DNA of 64,000 bases from Typhlomys cinereus (taxonomy: Eukaryota > Chordata > Mammalia > Rodentia > Platacanthomyidae). This document shows positions 12,675-24,718 of this stretch, in pieces. The position numbers were made by a program, and so were the translations under genes. The notes below the pieces were generated by a model. The model saw only the letters and a program-made list of their open reading frames with translations. It made no database searches and was not told the origin of the DNA. Each line of letters opens with the position of its first letter. The stretch's first letter is position 1. The stretch covers positions 2,656,505-2,720,504 of the forward strand of contig JALPQD010000295.1 in assembly GCA_023101885.1 (NCBI GenBank), written 5' to 3'.

Positions 12675-14935
12675 AGAAGTTGTTTTTTATTATATTTTTT
12701 CACCCTCTTCCTTCTCTCTCCCTTCCTTCCCCTTGTTATCCCTCCACTCTACTCTCTCTTCTCTTTCCATTCACCCCCATCCCTTTTCCTCCCCTCCTCC
12801 TCTCTTTGTGCTTCCTACCTTCTCCTTCCCATCCTCCAGAATATCTATTTATATAGCGCTGAATTTCCCTCTGAGTCATCTACACTAGTGCGGGTTCAGG
12901 ACTCAATGCCATAGTTTGTGGCCCCTTCTTGGGCTGCTGGCTAGTCTGGTATTCCTTGCCTTTAAGGATCCTACTGTCTGAAGCCTTCTCCCCTGTGATA
13001 TGTGCTAGACTTTGGGAGGTTGTTGATATGTCAGCCATTGTGCAGGTCAGGCAATGTCCAATCACATTGTGGCTATATTCTGGCTGTTGCAGCCCTGACT
13101 TATGTAGAGTATCTTGTGTATTATTGGTCCTCCCCATCTTTAGGCTCTTACAATCTTGCCACCCCCTCTTCCACAAGGTTTCCTGAGCTTTAGGATGGGG
13201 AGAGATTTGGTTGGTCTGGTATCAGGTGAATATTGTAGGGTCTTTGGTGTTCTGAACTATGGTTTGTTGTTTTTGGTTTTGCTGTTCTTGCACTGCCCTT
13301 GGCTGCATCCTGATTGGTTGTTGAGGTCATCTCCTAATCAAAGATGAAAGACTGTTTAAATGAAGTTCTTACTATAAGAGACTCAAAGGTAAATGGAAGA
13401 ATAAGAATAAGACACAGTAGTGAAAGGGTTCAGTCTCCTGTTTGCCAGTTGGTTGCCATCTAACTGCCAGTTCCTATACTCTACCTGACTGGGGGATCAA
13501 ACCTATGCAGTCCCAAGTGAACAGGAAGGGATGTGAGAGTGAGCTGCATCAGATGTCTTACTACTTACATGTAGTACGTGACTGTGGCCTAATTTCTCTA
13601 TTGAAGTGTTTTTTCTTTTGTCTCCTCTCTTTTGAGGTCTTCTTTCCCTTTCCCTCTTGTTTATAATCTTTTATGATTATGGTGGGTATTACAGAGATTT
13701 ACCTTTGAATATGTTATTAAGTGGAACTAGGATCCACTTATTAGAGAGTACATATGATATCTAATTTTTTGTGTCTGGAATACTTCACTCAATATAATTT
13801 CTCCTGATTCCATCCATTTACCAGCAAACACCATTAATTAATCTTTTGATGGCTGAGTAGTATAAATGTACCACCTCTTCATTATCAGTTCATCAGCTAT
13901 TGGGCATTTGGGTTGATTCCATGACTTTGCTATTATAAATAGTGCTGCAATGAACATGATTATAATTGTGTCACTATAGTGAATGATGCCTTTTAGGAAT
14001 TATTCCCAGTAGTGGTATAGCAGGTCATATGGCATCTCAGTCCTTAATGTTTTTAGAAATTGTCATATTGATCTTCATAGTGGTTATATATGCCTGCATT
14101 CCCACAAGCAATGTATGAGGAAGTCTCCACATCCTCTCTAGCATTTGGTGTTATTTGTATTGTGGATTTTCACCATCCTGACCTGGGTGAGATGATATCT
14201 CAGGGTAGTTTTGATTTCCCTGATGGCTAGAGATGTGGAGCATTTTTAAAGATATTTGTTAGACATTTCAATTTCATCCCTGGAAAAGCTTCTTTTACAT
14301 TCTGAGGCTCATTTTCCAATTGAGCTATTTATCTCCTTGGTGTTTAATTTTTTAAGTTCTTTGTGTACTTTGGATAATAGAGCTCTATCAGATGTATGAT
14401 TAGTGAAGATTTTTCTCGCATTCTGTGAGTTGCCTTTTTGCCTGGTTTACAGTTCTTTAATTTCATAAGATCCCATTTGTTGAGTGTTGGTTCTTTAGGA
14501 AATGTTGGCCTAGCCCAATTAGCTCCAGGAAGTTCCCTCCTCTTTCAATTAGGGTTTTATAATCTCTGGACTGTATATAAATAAAGGTCCTTGATCAATT
14601 TAAAGTTGATTTTTGTGCATGGTGACAAGTACAGGTCCAGTTTTAATCTTCTGCATGTGGATATCCAGTTTTGCCAGCACCATTTGTTGAGGATACTGTT
14701 TTTTTTCCATTGAATTTTTTAGGCCCCTTTGTCAAAGATCAAATGACTGTAATTGTGTGGACTTATATCTGGGTCTTTAACCTTTACTCATTGATCTTTG
14801 TGTCTATTTTGGAGCTTCTACCATGCTGTTTTTATTACTATGGATTTGTAGTATAGATTAAGGTTTGGTATGGTGATACATCCAGCTGTGTTTTTGTTGC
14901 TTAGGATTGTTTTTGCTACAGAAGGATTTCTTGAA
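12675..14935 (-). mobile_element. Minus-strand L1: 3' UTR plus ORF2 C-terminal half
   Basis: C/T-rich tract (12690-12840) and the 3' UTR blocks CTTTAGGCTCTTACAATC and GTCAGCCATTGTGCAGGTC, then antisense ORF2 (13730-14935: AATACTTCACTCAATATAA, TGTTGAGGATACTG). No open frame. Confidence 0.8.
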
Positions 14936-15077
14936 CCTAAACATTCAAGATTAGTGTGGAAAACAGGGTGAATGTCTTTCTAAAGAAGTCAATCAATCAA
15001 TCAATCAGTCAATCAAATCAACCACATTATGACATCGCTTTACCTTGATTTAAATATTATTATCAAAAAAGATTAAA

Positions 15078-15255
15078 AAATTGGCTGATGACTCAGTAAG
15101 TAATGATAACTGAACATAAACCTGGTTACCTGAGAATTCAGTCCCTGGAGCTCAAATGATAGAAGGAGAGCCAACTTTTGAAAGTTGGTTTGGACCTCTC
15201 CATGCATATTGTAGTTCGACAATGCCCCCCAAATAAAAATAAAATAAAGTAATAA
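15078..15255 (+). repeat. B3-type SINE
   Basis: GGCTGATGACTCAGTAAGTA, CCTGGTTACCTGAGAATTCA and GAAGGAGAGCCAAC match the B3 body. It is preceded by (AATC)n at 14986-15020. Confidence 0.55.
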
Positions 15256-15301
15256 CCCCCCCAAATACTGATGACAATGCAGACAATGGAATACTTTTTT
15301 A

Positions 15302-15355
15302 TTTTTTTATTTTTTATTTATTCAATTGTGTGTGCGTGTGTGAGTGCGTGTGTGA

Positions 15356-15394
<39 letters not shown>

Positions 15395-15413
15395 ACTATG
15401 GGCAAATTTGGGA
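15302..15413 (-). repeat. Young B2-related SINE, tail half (split by insertion)
   Basis: TTTATTTATTCAATTGTGTG, long GT tract and GTAGAACTATGGGCAAATTTG. Its body resumes at 16770 after the 1346-bp insertion. Confidence 0.85.
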
Positions 15414-15418
15414 ACCAC

Positions 15419-16764
15419 TGTCATAGTTAAGTACAGGTGTCAACTTGACTCTTGAGGGTTTGCGCTCTGGGCACAGGTGTAGAGAGTTGATGGTTGAGTT
15501 AAGCCCAGAGCAAACCTGAAGGAGATTGTCTGGCTGCTGTGGAAGACCCAGCCCATGGTGGGTGGGATTAGGCCCTGGATAAATCACAGAGAGCTGGTTG
15601 AGAGAGTTGGCATCCTTCTGTATACTTGGCCAGACATGCTGGTCTGGCAAGTAAGGATTGTCCATCTCTCAGCCGTTATGGTGGCCAGTTCCCTCAGCCC
15701 TGGTGTTGGTGCATGCTCTCCTGGTACCCAGGAAGTGGGGTGTTGCTGATAAATCTGACCATGTGGATTTTGTGGCTTTTGAACGGTTCTGCTGGACAAA
15801 GTTGGAAATGCTGGAGAATTTTCACTTTGTGGATTTACAAATACCGTTCTTCAGCATTTAGTGGGCCAATTGCTGAGAGACATTGTTTGGGCCCAATTTG
15901 TGATGAGGGAAACAAGGACCTTGGTAAAACTGAATATAAGGACGATGGACTGGTTTGCTTGACAGAGAGCTGTGTTGGCAACCTTGAAGGTTTGGATGTG
16001 CAAAGGGTAGGCTGTTGGACAAATGAGTATCAGTGAAGGAAAACCTAGTGACTTGCACTGAGACGGTGGAGGACATGGAAACCACTATATGGCAAGTTCG
16101 TGGTTTGGAAGCTCAAATTCCTTCAGGGGGCGAAAGCCCAAGTTAAAGCTGTTTCTTGCCCTTTGCAAATTTGGTTGCCTAGAAAAGAGGCTTTTCCAGC
16201 GTTAGCACGTTGAAGTTGGTGCAGCTGTGGCTCCAGTGGACTAAGCTGCATTTCAACCTCGCTTCGGAATCAGGCAGCGTCCCTCAGGTGATACTGGTTT
16301 TCGTGTACTACTGAAGGGTTCATGAAGAGCAGTAAAAGCTTGGCACCAAGTGACAGGCGTAGAGTTCCTGCAAGAGATGGTGAAGCTTAAAGCTGCAGAG
16401 GAGAACCCAGAGTTGTGTTTAAGATGCCAGAACTGTGGGACTGCTGCTGAGGACAACTGTGAGTAGAGATTCAGCCTGGTTAAGAGGAACTCTGCTCTTA
16501 CAACTTCGAGCTGCAAACAGGGACTGGGAATGCCTCGAATCTTTGAGCCGCCTTGACTACATGATGAGCAACAGAAGATGGACATTGAAATTGTCCATCT
16601 CTCAGCCGTTATGGTGGCCAGTTCCCTCGGCCCTGGTGTTGGTGTGTGCTCTCCCGTCAAGCTGGACTGAGAACTGTAACCAGACTGTCGTAAGAAAATA
16701 AACTCTTTGTTCCCTTAAGCTGTGTGATGTCATTTATCAGCAACTATGCAGGCGGACTGCAACA
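15419..16764 (+). mobile_element. 1346-bp TG...CA element inserted in a SINE, with 5-bp TSD
   Basis: It starts TGTCATAGTTAAG and ends GACTGCAACA, with exact ACCAC duplications at 15414-15418 and 16765-16769. The SINE sequence is restored perfectly if the element and one ACCAC are removed. The left end resembles the LTR-like family at 49141 (GTGTCAACTTGAC). An AATAAA lies near the right end (16698-16703). A roughly 70-bp block (TCTCAGCCGTTATGGTGGCC) occurs twice, at about 15656-15724 and 16589-16657. No retroviral protein is recognised. It looks like a nonautonomous ERVL/MaLR-type retroelement. Confidence 0.7.
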
Positions 16765-16769
16765 ACCAC

Positions 16770-16953
16770 CATGGACTACCTCCACTTCCTCCTTGTTTAC
16801 TCTGCCCCGGGATTCACAGGCTCCGTCCTCCTACCAGGACCAGAAACACAGGCTGCCCCCCCTTCCGCCTGGCATCTATATGTCTAGGATCCGAACTCAG
16901 GACCTTCCGCCTGCAATGCAGAGGCTTAACCGCTGAGCCACCTCTTCAGCCCC
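16770..16953 (-). repeat. Young B2-related SINE, body half (continuation)
   Basis: CATGGACTACCTCCACTTCC ... GAGCCACCTCTTCAGCCCC completes the SINE begun at 15302. Confidence 0.85.
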
Positions 16954-16965
16954 TAGAATGAACGC

Positions 16966-17230
16966 TTTTATATATAACTCCTGGAAATGTAAATAAATTC
17001 AGCCACTATGGAAAATTTTTTTCAGATTCCTTAAAAGAACTAAAAATAGAATTACTGTGTGATTTAGAAATCACAGTACTGCTATGTTTCTGTAGGAGAT
17101 GAAATCAATTGTCAATGAGGCATGGACATTTTTATTATAGCTTTATTCATAATAGCCATGTCACAGAAATAACCAATGTATCAATGGATGAATTGGTAAA
17201 GAAAGTTTGGTACAGATTCAAAGAGAAATT
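16966..17230 (+). mobile_element. Ancient L1 fragment, plus strand
   Basis: CAGCCACTATGGAAAA, TTTATTCATAATAGCC and AACCAATGTATCAATGGATGAA are the sense ORF2 C-terminal/3' region of old L1. Confidence 0.65.
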
Positions 17231-18208
17231 TTATTAATCTATAGTCATGTTGGAGATCACCAGTCTAGGGAAATTGTATTTGATATTTTGGAAGAAAATT
17301 AAAGTTTTTTGTAATAGCATCAGATTATTACTATTATTTTTTGCCTATTAAAACAAGTTTAAAATACCGCACAAGAAAAGAGTTTACAAAGAGGAAAGTG
17401 TTGGCAAAGTTGATCAAATATCAGACCCTGAAGAGCAATACATTATTATATAATCAGTTGTGGAGGTTCATTAGTGAAAATCTCCCAACATATTTCTTTT
17501 TAAGAAAGTTAAATGTTACTGAAAAATTATTAGGCAAAAGAAAAAACACATTTCTTTTCTCCAGTCTTTCCTAAACTTGTTTTTATGTTGGTGAAACCTG
17601 TAACATAACATATTTTAAATGAGATTGAAATTTCATTTGAATTTTGCTGAGTTGATAGGGGTGTTTAATACTTTTAAAAATTATTCATACTTGTGCTTGA
17701 GATTTAGGTAATTCATTCTTGGCAAAACATCTCTATTGACATTCAAAAGAATTAGACTTTTTCCTACAGATGACACTTTTGGAAAACTTTTGAGAAAAAT
17801 GCCAAAAGTTTCAATTTAGAGGCTGAGAGAAGATTCTACTTATTTGCATGTGTGGTGGTATTTGCATGAGAATTCAGCCTGAGGCACAGCATTCAGTTTT
17901 AAATGTGCTACTGTTTGTTCATTATGTATAGAAGATGAAGTTTCAACCTTCATTAATTGCATGAATTTTTTCTACAGCGTTTTGATTTTGCTTAACAAGA
18001 ACATTTGTATGTGTTTATTATTGAAATATCCATATGGACAGTAAAAGTGGCCATAATACTTATAGTATGCCATATCTAGAAAATTAAAAAGATTGTTTTG
18101 TATTTGGTCAACAGTCATAGTTAAAGCATGAGTCTATTTTTAATTATTTTTATAAACTTGTGTTTTATTTATTTTTATTTTTATATTTCATGTTTTTGTT
18201 TTTTAATA
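17231..18208. other. Unassigned AT-rich intergenic sequence
   Basis: Short open frames (for example 17341-17574) have no recognisable domain. Nothing else seen. Confidence 0.4.
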
Positions 18209-18224
18209 AGATTCAGAAAGTGTT

Positions 18225-18526
18225 GGGGCTGGAGAGGCGGCTTAGGGGTTAAGCCGCTGCCTTGCAGGCAGATGGTCCTGAGTTCGGATCGTAGACCCGA
18301 CCTACAGACTCGGGGCGGAAGCGGGGGCGGCCTGCGTTTATGGTCCTGGTAGGGCGGAGCCTGTGAATCCCGGGACAGAGTAAACAAGGAGGAGGTGGAG
18401 GCGGCCCATGGTGGTTCCCGAATTCACCCGTGGTTCAACCCACATACAGACACACACACATACACACATAGAGACACACACACACACACATACATATACA
18501 CACACATGCACAGTTGAATAAAAAAA
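18225..18526 (+). repeat. Young B2-related SINE, sense, with TSD
   Basis: GGGGCTGGAGAGGCGGCTTA head, A and B box region (TTAAGCCGCTGCC, GAGTTCGGATC), (CA)n and CAGTTGAATAAAAAAA tail. Flanks AGATTCAGAAAGTGTT (18209-18224) and AGATTCAAAAAGTGTT (18527-18542) form a 16-bp duplication with one mismatch. The best sense reference copy in the window. Confidence 0.92.
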
Positions 18527-18765
18527 AGATTCAAAAAGTGTTATTTGACAACCTTGTTATTCATGCCATCTTTGTCTTCTTCATTTGGTTTGGAAGAAGA
18601 CCCTAGCCACTAGAAAATGTGTCTGGTGTATTTCTTCCTTAATGGAGAGTTAGACTGAATATTTTCATTGCAAATTATATTATTAAAGTCTATAGCACAA
18701 TCAACTGCTTTTTTTTCATGAACACTGAAAAGCAAACTTGAAAGAAATTTCAAGCTACTCTTTTT

Positions 18766-19049
18766 TTAAAACTTTTAAAAATTTTTATTATTTATTATTT
18801 ATTCAATTGTGCATGTATGCGTGTGTCTATGTATCTGTGTGTGTGTGTAGAACCACGGACGAATTCAGAAACCACCATGGACCGCCTCCACATCCTCCTT
18901 GTTTACTCTTCCCCAGGATTCACAGGCTCTGCCCTACCAGGACCAGAAACGCAGGCCGCCCCTGTTTCCGCCTGGCGTCTAGGATCCGAACTCAGGACCG
19001 TCTGCTTGCAAGACAGAGGCTTAACCCCTGAGCCACCTCTCCAGCCCCT
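18766..19049 (-). repeat. Young B2-related SINE, antisense
   Basis: TTTATTATTTATTCAATTGTG tail to CCACCTCTCCAGCCCC head. Flanks CAAGCTACTCTTTTT and GAAGTTCCTCTTTTT are a diverged duplication. Confidence 0.88.
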
Positions 19050-19189
19050 GAAGTTCCTCTTTTTATATATGTATGCTTTGGCTAGCATAAAAAGGTAGGA
19101 TATATAACTAAACTATTTGTAAACTATTTGCTAGTCTTAGTATATGACTTCCTATTTTTTTTCCTTGTTCATTTTTGGTTTTCATTTTG

Positions 19190-19266
19190 AAGATGAGTCT
19201 CTCTCTCCCTTCCCCAGACTGGCCTGGAACTTGTGATCCTCCTGCTTCAGCTTCCAATGTGCTATG
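19190..19266 (-). repeat. B1 fragment, antisense
   Basis: CAGACTGGCCTGGAACTTGT and GATCCTCCTGCTTCAGCTTC are antisense B1. Confidence 0.65.
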
Positions 19267-19382
19267 AAAGCTCTATTTAAGTGTAAAGAGGTGACTATAT
19301 GCCTTCAGTGATGAGCAGAGAGTGTGGGGTATTTGAGTACTGACCTAGAGTCAGAACAAGTTCAACTCATGACTGCATGCTT

Positions 19383-19659
19383 TTTTTAAACATTTTTTAT
19401 TATTATTTCCGCTCATACAAACTTAATAGGTACATCGATTCCCTCCCTCCCTCCTCCTCCCCCCGACCCCCCTGCTCCCCTCCCCTCTCCCTCCCTCCCC
19501 ATCCCCCAGTACCTCCCCCACCATTCCCCTGAGAATCCTTTAATGTGGCAAGCCAGACTGTCCTCTGGGCCCTCCTCTCCGGTGACATACAAGGACCCAG
19601 TGGCATTTCCCTGAACCCTTTCCTGTGTTCCCCTTAAGCATAGGAACACTACTGTGACT
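19383..19659 (-). mobile_element. 5'-truncated L1 3' UTR insertion with 14-bp TSD
   Basis: Flanked by exact ATGACTGCATGCTT (19369-19382 and 19660-19673). Contents: ATTATTATTTCCGCTCATAC, GTTTGTATGAG reverse complement, C/T tract, CCTGTGTTCCCCTTAAGC. Only the last about 280 bp of L1. Confidence 0.88.
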
Positions 19660-19673
19660 ATGACTGCATGCTT

Positions 19674-21560
19674 AACTAAACTTTCTTCCTTCAATGAAGC
19701 TAGTAGAAAATGTGACTAAAGTGATGATGATTTACTAAAATTCCTAAAGTTGCTAGAAGCACATTAGTATTGCTGCTAAATTACTTTAGCGAGGTCCTGT
19801 TTTAAATAAGATGATTCGAAGCCACAGTCAGTGGTTTCCAGTCTTCATTATTGCTGTTGTTACAAACTTGTGTTTTGAGTTACCTAACATTCAGTAAGTG
19901 GTCTTGCTTCAAAATTTTCTGCAAATATCTCCTAATTCCTAAAGTAGAAAAAAAGCATTGTAAGTTATACATCGACTTCAATGTATTGTTTTGTTATAAA
20001 ATGTAATCTGTTTTCTAAATCTTCTCTAATGGTTAATAAAACTAATGGCAAGTATTTTAAAAAAGGATTTTATTAAGCCAGAAAAGACTGAAATTCCAGC
20101 AGTTGCATAAACACAGATGGAATTAGAGATTGTTATGCTAAGTGAAATGAGCCAGACACAGAAAAACAAGTATCGCCTTATCAGTTTTGTAAGGAAAATA
20201 AAAGGCCAAATCTCATGAAAAATAGATAGTAAATAATATTGAACACTGGACACTGAAGAGATGAAAGTTTCTCATGATTAGTGGTTTTCCCTGACTATAG
20301 TATGGTGACTATTGTCTATAACAGTATATGGTTATTTAAAAATAATAGGAAAAGTCTTGAAGTCATCAAAATGATTATTTGAGGATATGGAAATACTCAT
20401 TACTTATACTGAACACTGCATATTGTGTGTATATATAAAATTTTCATTTCAGTCCCTTCTTCGATCTCACCACCAATGAAAAGAAATATCTGAATAAAGG
20501 ATAAGTTTTTTGTTTTTACTAGTTTTTGCTTTTCAAATTTAGAGCGTTTTTTTTTTTTTTTTGTAAGGACAGTGAATACAGTGTTCAATACAGTGGTGAA
20601 ACAATGGGGGAAAAAATAAAAAGTTAAAGATTTTTCCTAAGTTCCAGCTGCCTGTTTTTTGAAGCTAATAGCATAAATATAAAATCAGGGAAAATATGCA
20701 AGTTAAAGAATGGAAAATTATATGAGGAAAACAGAAATTATCTTAGGGAATTGGGATGCAGCTGGCCGGTTGAGTTCTTGCTTTTGTGGCACGAGACCTT
20801 GGGTTTAATATTCATCATCAATAAACAATAAAAATTAAGATTATATTTTTTGTTAGTAGTTAAAAAAAGAAATATTAAGATAAAAGCAGTAAAACTGTTG
20901 AAGTCTTTAAACCATCATAAATGTTTTAATTAAATTCTGGTAAGATGCAATCATTTCAAACTTTCATTCTTTTAGTAAAGTGAATAAAGCAAAAGTAAGA
21001 ATAGACAGAATTTGAAAATTAACTTTTGCAGTGAGAATTCAATAAATTCTTTTAATTATGGTCAAGTCAAAAGACACAGTAAATATTATATTGAAGATCT
21101 GAATACATTTCATTCAATAGCTACATATATGAGAATCCTTTTTCAGCACACACTGATCAAAAAGAAAAGCAAAATAGTTACAAAGAAATTGTAAATATCA
21201 CAAAGAACCAGTATTATTTTGTTGCAAACCAATGACATTACTATATATTTTAGGTAAGGTAATGCAGCTCTGATTGTGTTAAAAATGTGAGTTTATCCCA
21301 GAGACAGATGCTGAACTGTTAAGAATGAAATAAACAATGTCTTCAGTTATTTTTAATAATTTAGGCTGGTAGGTGTGAGAGAGTGAGAAACATGTAAGAA
21401 AATGGACCCATCATATATTGGTAATTATCAAAGTTGTGTATGAGTGCATGTGTAGTTGTGTAGGAATTTAAAGTTCCCACAATTAGTGCAAGGGTATTGA
21501 ATGTATTTTTTTTATTATTTTGTGCTATACAGAAGTTATTTAAATGAAAACATCTTATTG
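19674..21560. other. Intergenic, with old L1 and ID-like pieces
   Basis: 20040-20400 resembles the sense 3' end of an ancient L1 (GTGAAATGAGCCAGACACAG). 20750-20850 (TTGGGATGCAGCTGGCCGGT with an A-rich end) resembles an ID-type SINE. The rest is AT-rich with nothing recognised. Confidence 0.45.
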
Positions 21561-21565
21561 CATGT

Positions 21566-21905
21566 CCTAGGGATAGTGAGATGATTCAGACAGTAAGGCA
21601 CTTGCTTTGCAAATATGAGGACTTGGAGTTCCTTCCCCAGAAATGATGTAAAATATCTGGCAAAGTGGTACATGCTTATAGTCCCAGCACTGGGGAGGCA
21701 GAGACAGGAGGATGCCTGGGACTGGCTGGCTAGCCAGTCTAGCTTAATTGGCGAGTTCCAGGCCATAAGAAACCTTGTCTCAAAGAAGATGGATGGTGTA
21801 CCTAAGATGATCATTTTGGTTTCTTTATACATGTGCATAGATGCTCATGTGTTCATATACATTTGTATTCTCACACATGTGAATATGCATACATACATCA
21901 TAAAA
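21566..21905 (+). repeat. B2/B3-type plus B1-like SINE composite
   Basis: GATAGTGAGATGATTCAGAC (B2/B3 head) then GTCCCAGCACTGGGGAGGCAG and GACAGGAGGATGCC (B1-type). Confidence 0.6.
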
Positions 21906-22148
21906 TTAATGTAAGTTCATAAAGTCTGGTCTGAAAATGATGTATATGCAAACATTTGGTTACCAATTCATTTTTTTAATTTATTTTAATAGTGCATTTA
22001 TTTTTTTTGTAGGGAGAGAGAGAGCTAAAGAGCAGATGGTGTGTATGAAGACTAGGGATTGAACTGGGGTCTCTAGGTTTACATGCAGGTACCTACACAT
22101 TTCGAATCATCTTGTCAACCCTCAACTTCTTTAATATTGATAGGCATA

Positions 22149-22272
22149 TCCAATTTTTTTCCTCAGTCAGTATTAAGCTATTATTCTTTATTATTCTTTA
22201 AGAAATAAGTTCCAATTTTTTTCCTCAATCAGTATTAAGCTATTATTCTTTATTATTCTTTAAGAAATAAGT
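22149..22272 (+). repeat. Tandem duplication, two 62-bp units
   Basis: Unit 1 (22149-22210) and unit 2 (22211-22272) both run TCCAATTTTTTTCCTCA ... TTAAGAAATAAGT and differ at one visible base (AGTCAG/AATCAG). Confidence 0.9.
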
Positions 22273-22369
22273 TATTTGATAAATTCAGTAGATAGTTCAG
22301 TGGTTTAAACACTTTCTGTGCAACCAAAAAGACCATAAACCCACAACCCATTTTAAAATGCTGGATGAT

Positions 22370-23925
22370 TTTGGTTTTCAGTCATTCTGACTGGAGTAAG
22401 ATGATGTCTCAGGGTACTTTTAATTTACATTTCCATAATGGCTGGGGAGGTGAAACTTTTTAAAAGATATTTGTTAGGCATGTGAAGTTCATCTTGTGAA
22501 AATTTTCTTTTTAGTTCTAAGGCCCTTTCTAAAATTGGGTTTTTTACTTCCTTGGTATTTAATTTTTTGAGTTCTTTGTGTATTCTGGATATTAGTCCTC
22601 TAACAGATGTGTGGTTCATGAAGATACACCAAATGCAGGTGAGGATGAGGAGAGAAGGGAACATTTATGCATTGCTGATGGGAATGTAAACTCATACAAC
22701 CCTTTCGAAGATCAGTTTGAAGGTTCCTAAGAAAGTTAAAAATTGAAATACCATATGTCCCACCTAACCACTCCTGGGAATAATCCCAAAGAACACTGTA
22801 TCTTTCTACAGAGTCATGGGTACATCCCTGTTCACAGTAGCTCTATTCACAATAGCAAAGAAATGGAATCAACTTAGATATTCAACAGTAGAGGAGTGAT
22901 TAATGGAATTGTGGTATAGGCATACAATGGAATACTATTCAGCTGTGAGGAAAAAATGAATTAATGAAATTTCTGGTAGATGGATGAAGATTCCAAAAGA
23001 ACAGTGACAAAAGCACATGCAAAAACAGATGAATAAGTATTTACAAAAGGCAAATTTTAAAGGGGAGGGAAAAACAGGGATAGGACCTAGTAAGGAATGG
23101 GGTTGGCCTTCAGGTAACCAATTACCTGTTAACTAACTTCTAACTCACCATCCCCTCCCTGGCAGGGAACACATCCCAAGTATTGAAAACCTGTCTAAAC
23201 AGCAGAAGGGAGAAAAGAGACACTAGGCAGAATCAGATGTCTTAGTAGTAACCATAAACACCTGATAGTAGACCACCATCTAAACACATCTAATTATATC
23301 CTTAAATAAGAAAAGATCTCAACACCCAAACAAGACACAGCTAGTGCAATGGATGAGTAGTGAAGTAGAAAGCTATAACCAACAAGAGTGTAGAGTATCA
23401 TCAGCCTTAAAATGCTCAGCCCGAACCAGGCCATCCAAATCTCTTCTCATCCTAAGGCTCAGGGAACTGTATGGAAAAAAGCAGCAAGACTATAAATGCC
23501 CAAAGGTGGAGAGATACCCTGCTGGTCAATTCACTCCATCATGACAGGGTCACAACATCCAGGAACTCACTGCAATGAGATCTATACCAACTGGACCTAC
23601 ACAATAGCTGACATATTAGTGTTCTTCCAATGATCAAGAGGATCTCAGGAGAAATAACTACATGCAGTGGGAATCATAAAGGTAGAGGCTAGACAGGTAA
23701 AGAGAAGTGTTTCCTGTGGGTTTACTACCACTGTGTCCTGGTCCCCTACTAGTACAGACAAATCGAAGGGAACCCTGTGACCCACCCAAGCAGACAGGCA
23801 GGAGGGTGAAAAGATAAGGATGGCTTGGTAAAGGAAGGGAGGTTGTGAGAGGAGGAAGGAAGGAAAGAGGCAGGGACAACCACTCATTTTGTTTGCATAA
23901 AAGGAAAATTCTTAATAAAAAATAA
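22370..23925 (+). mobile_element. L1 with 5' inversion (twin-primed), ORF2 end plus 3' UTR
   Basis: 22370-22622 is antisense ORF2 (CATTCTGACTGGAGTAAGATG ... GTGTGGTTCATGAAGAT). At about 22623 the orientation flips to sense ORF2 (GGTGAGGATGAGGAGAGAAGG), which is the sequence expected next to the inverted piece. The sense part runs to a G/A-rich 3' UTR and an A-rich end near 23925. Confidence 0.82.
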
Positions 23926-24130
23926 ATGTTGGATGAGTGTGGAAGCATACCTGTATTTCCAGTCTTGGAAGGTGAAGACTAATAATTCCCAGAGCAAGTT
24001 GATTTGCCAGACTAGTTCAACTGGTAGCTCTAGGTTTGATTGGAGAACATATTTAACAAAGAATAAAGTCAAGAATGATTCCCAGTATCAACCTTGGGCC
24101 TCTACATATATGCAACATACACCTCTAGTT
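23926..24130 (+). repeat. B1/B4-like SINE remnant
   Basis: TGTGGAAGCATACCTGTATTTCC and CAGAGCAAGTTGATTTGCC resemble a 7SL-type SINE body, heavily diverged. Confidence 0.45.
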
Positions 24131-24718
24131 TAACAGCTTTTTATCTCTGGCCAGGGGGTGACATCCAATACACATCAGGATGGAGTGAAGGGCATTGCAG
24201 GAACAGCAAAACTGCAAAAGAAAATCAGCAAACCATAATCCAGAACTTCAGAGACTCTATATCAACCACCTAGAACTAGATCAGACTAATCTCTCCCCAT
24301 CCTGAAGCTCAGGGAAATTTGTGGAAAAGGGGGCGGTAAGGATGGGAGGAGCAATGATATGCAAGATACTCCACACAAGTTAGGGTCAAAGCAATCATAA
24401 TTGGACTTTGCATGCCCTGCGCAATGTCCAACACACTATTGACCCCACAAAGTCTAGCATTTGCTAAAGGCACCAAGGTCCTTGGAGGCAAGGGATTGAC
24501 AGCCACAGTAAAATGTTCATCGGAGAGGAGGGCCCAGAGGAGAGTCTGGCATGCACATAAAGGATTCTCCAGGGATTGGGGGGGAGGCACTGGGGGATGA
24601 GGATGGAGGGGGGAGGGGAGGGGGAGCAGGGTGTGGGGGGGTAGGAGGAGGGAGGGAGAGAACCGGTGTACCTATTAAGTTTGTATGAGCAGAAATAATA
24701 ATAAAAATAAATTAAAAA
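24131..24718 (+). mobile_element. L1 3' UTR, plus strand
   Basis: GCAGGAACAGCAAAACTGCA, CTCCCCATCCTGAAGCTCAGG, GGAGGCAAGGGATTGACAGC, a G-rich tract (24575-24660) and ACCTATTAAGTTTGTATGAGC then A-rich tail. Only 3' UTR, no ORF2. Confidence 0.85.

Noticed and set aside
15626..16036. 136-residue open frame in the 1.35-kb element
   Set aside because: No domain recognised and competing frames are equally long; I treat it as noncoding transposon sequence.
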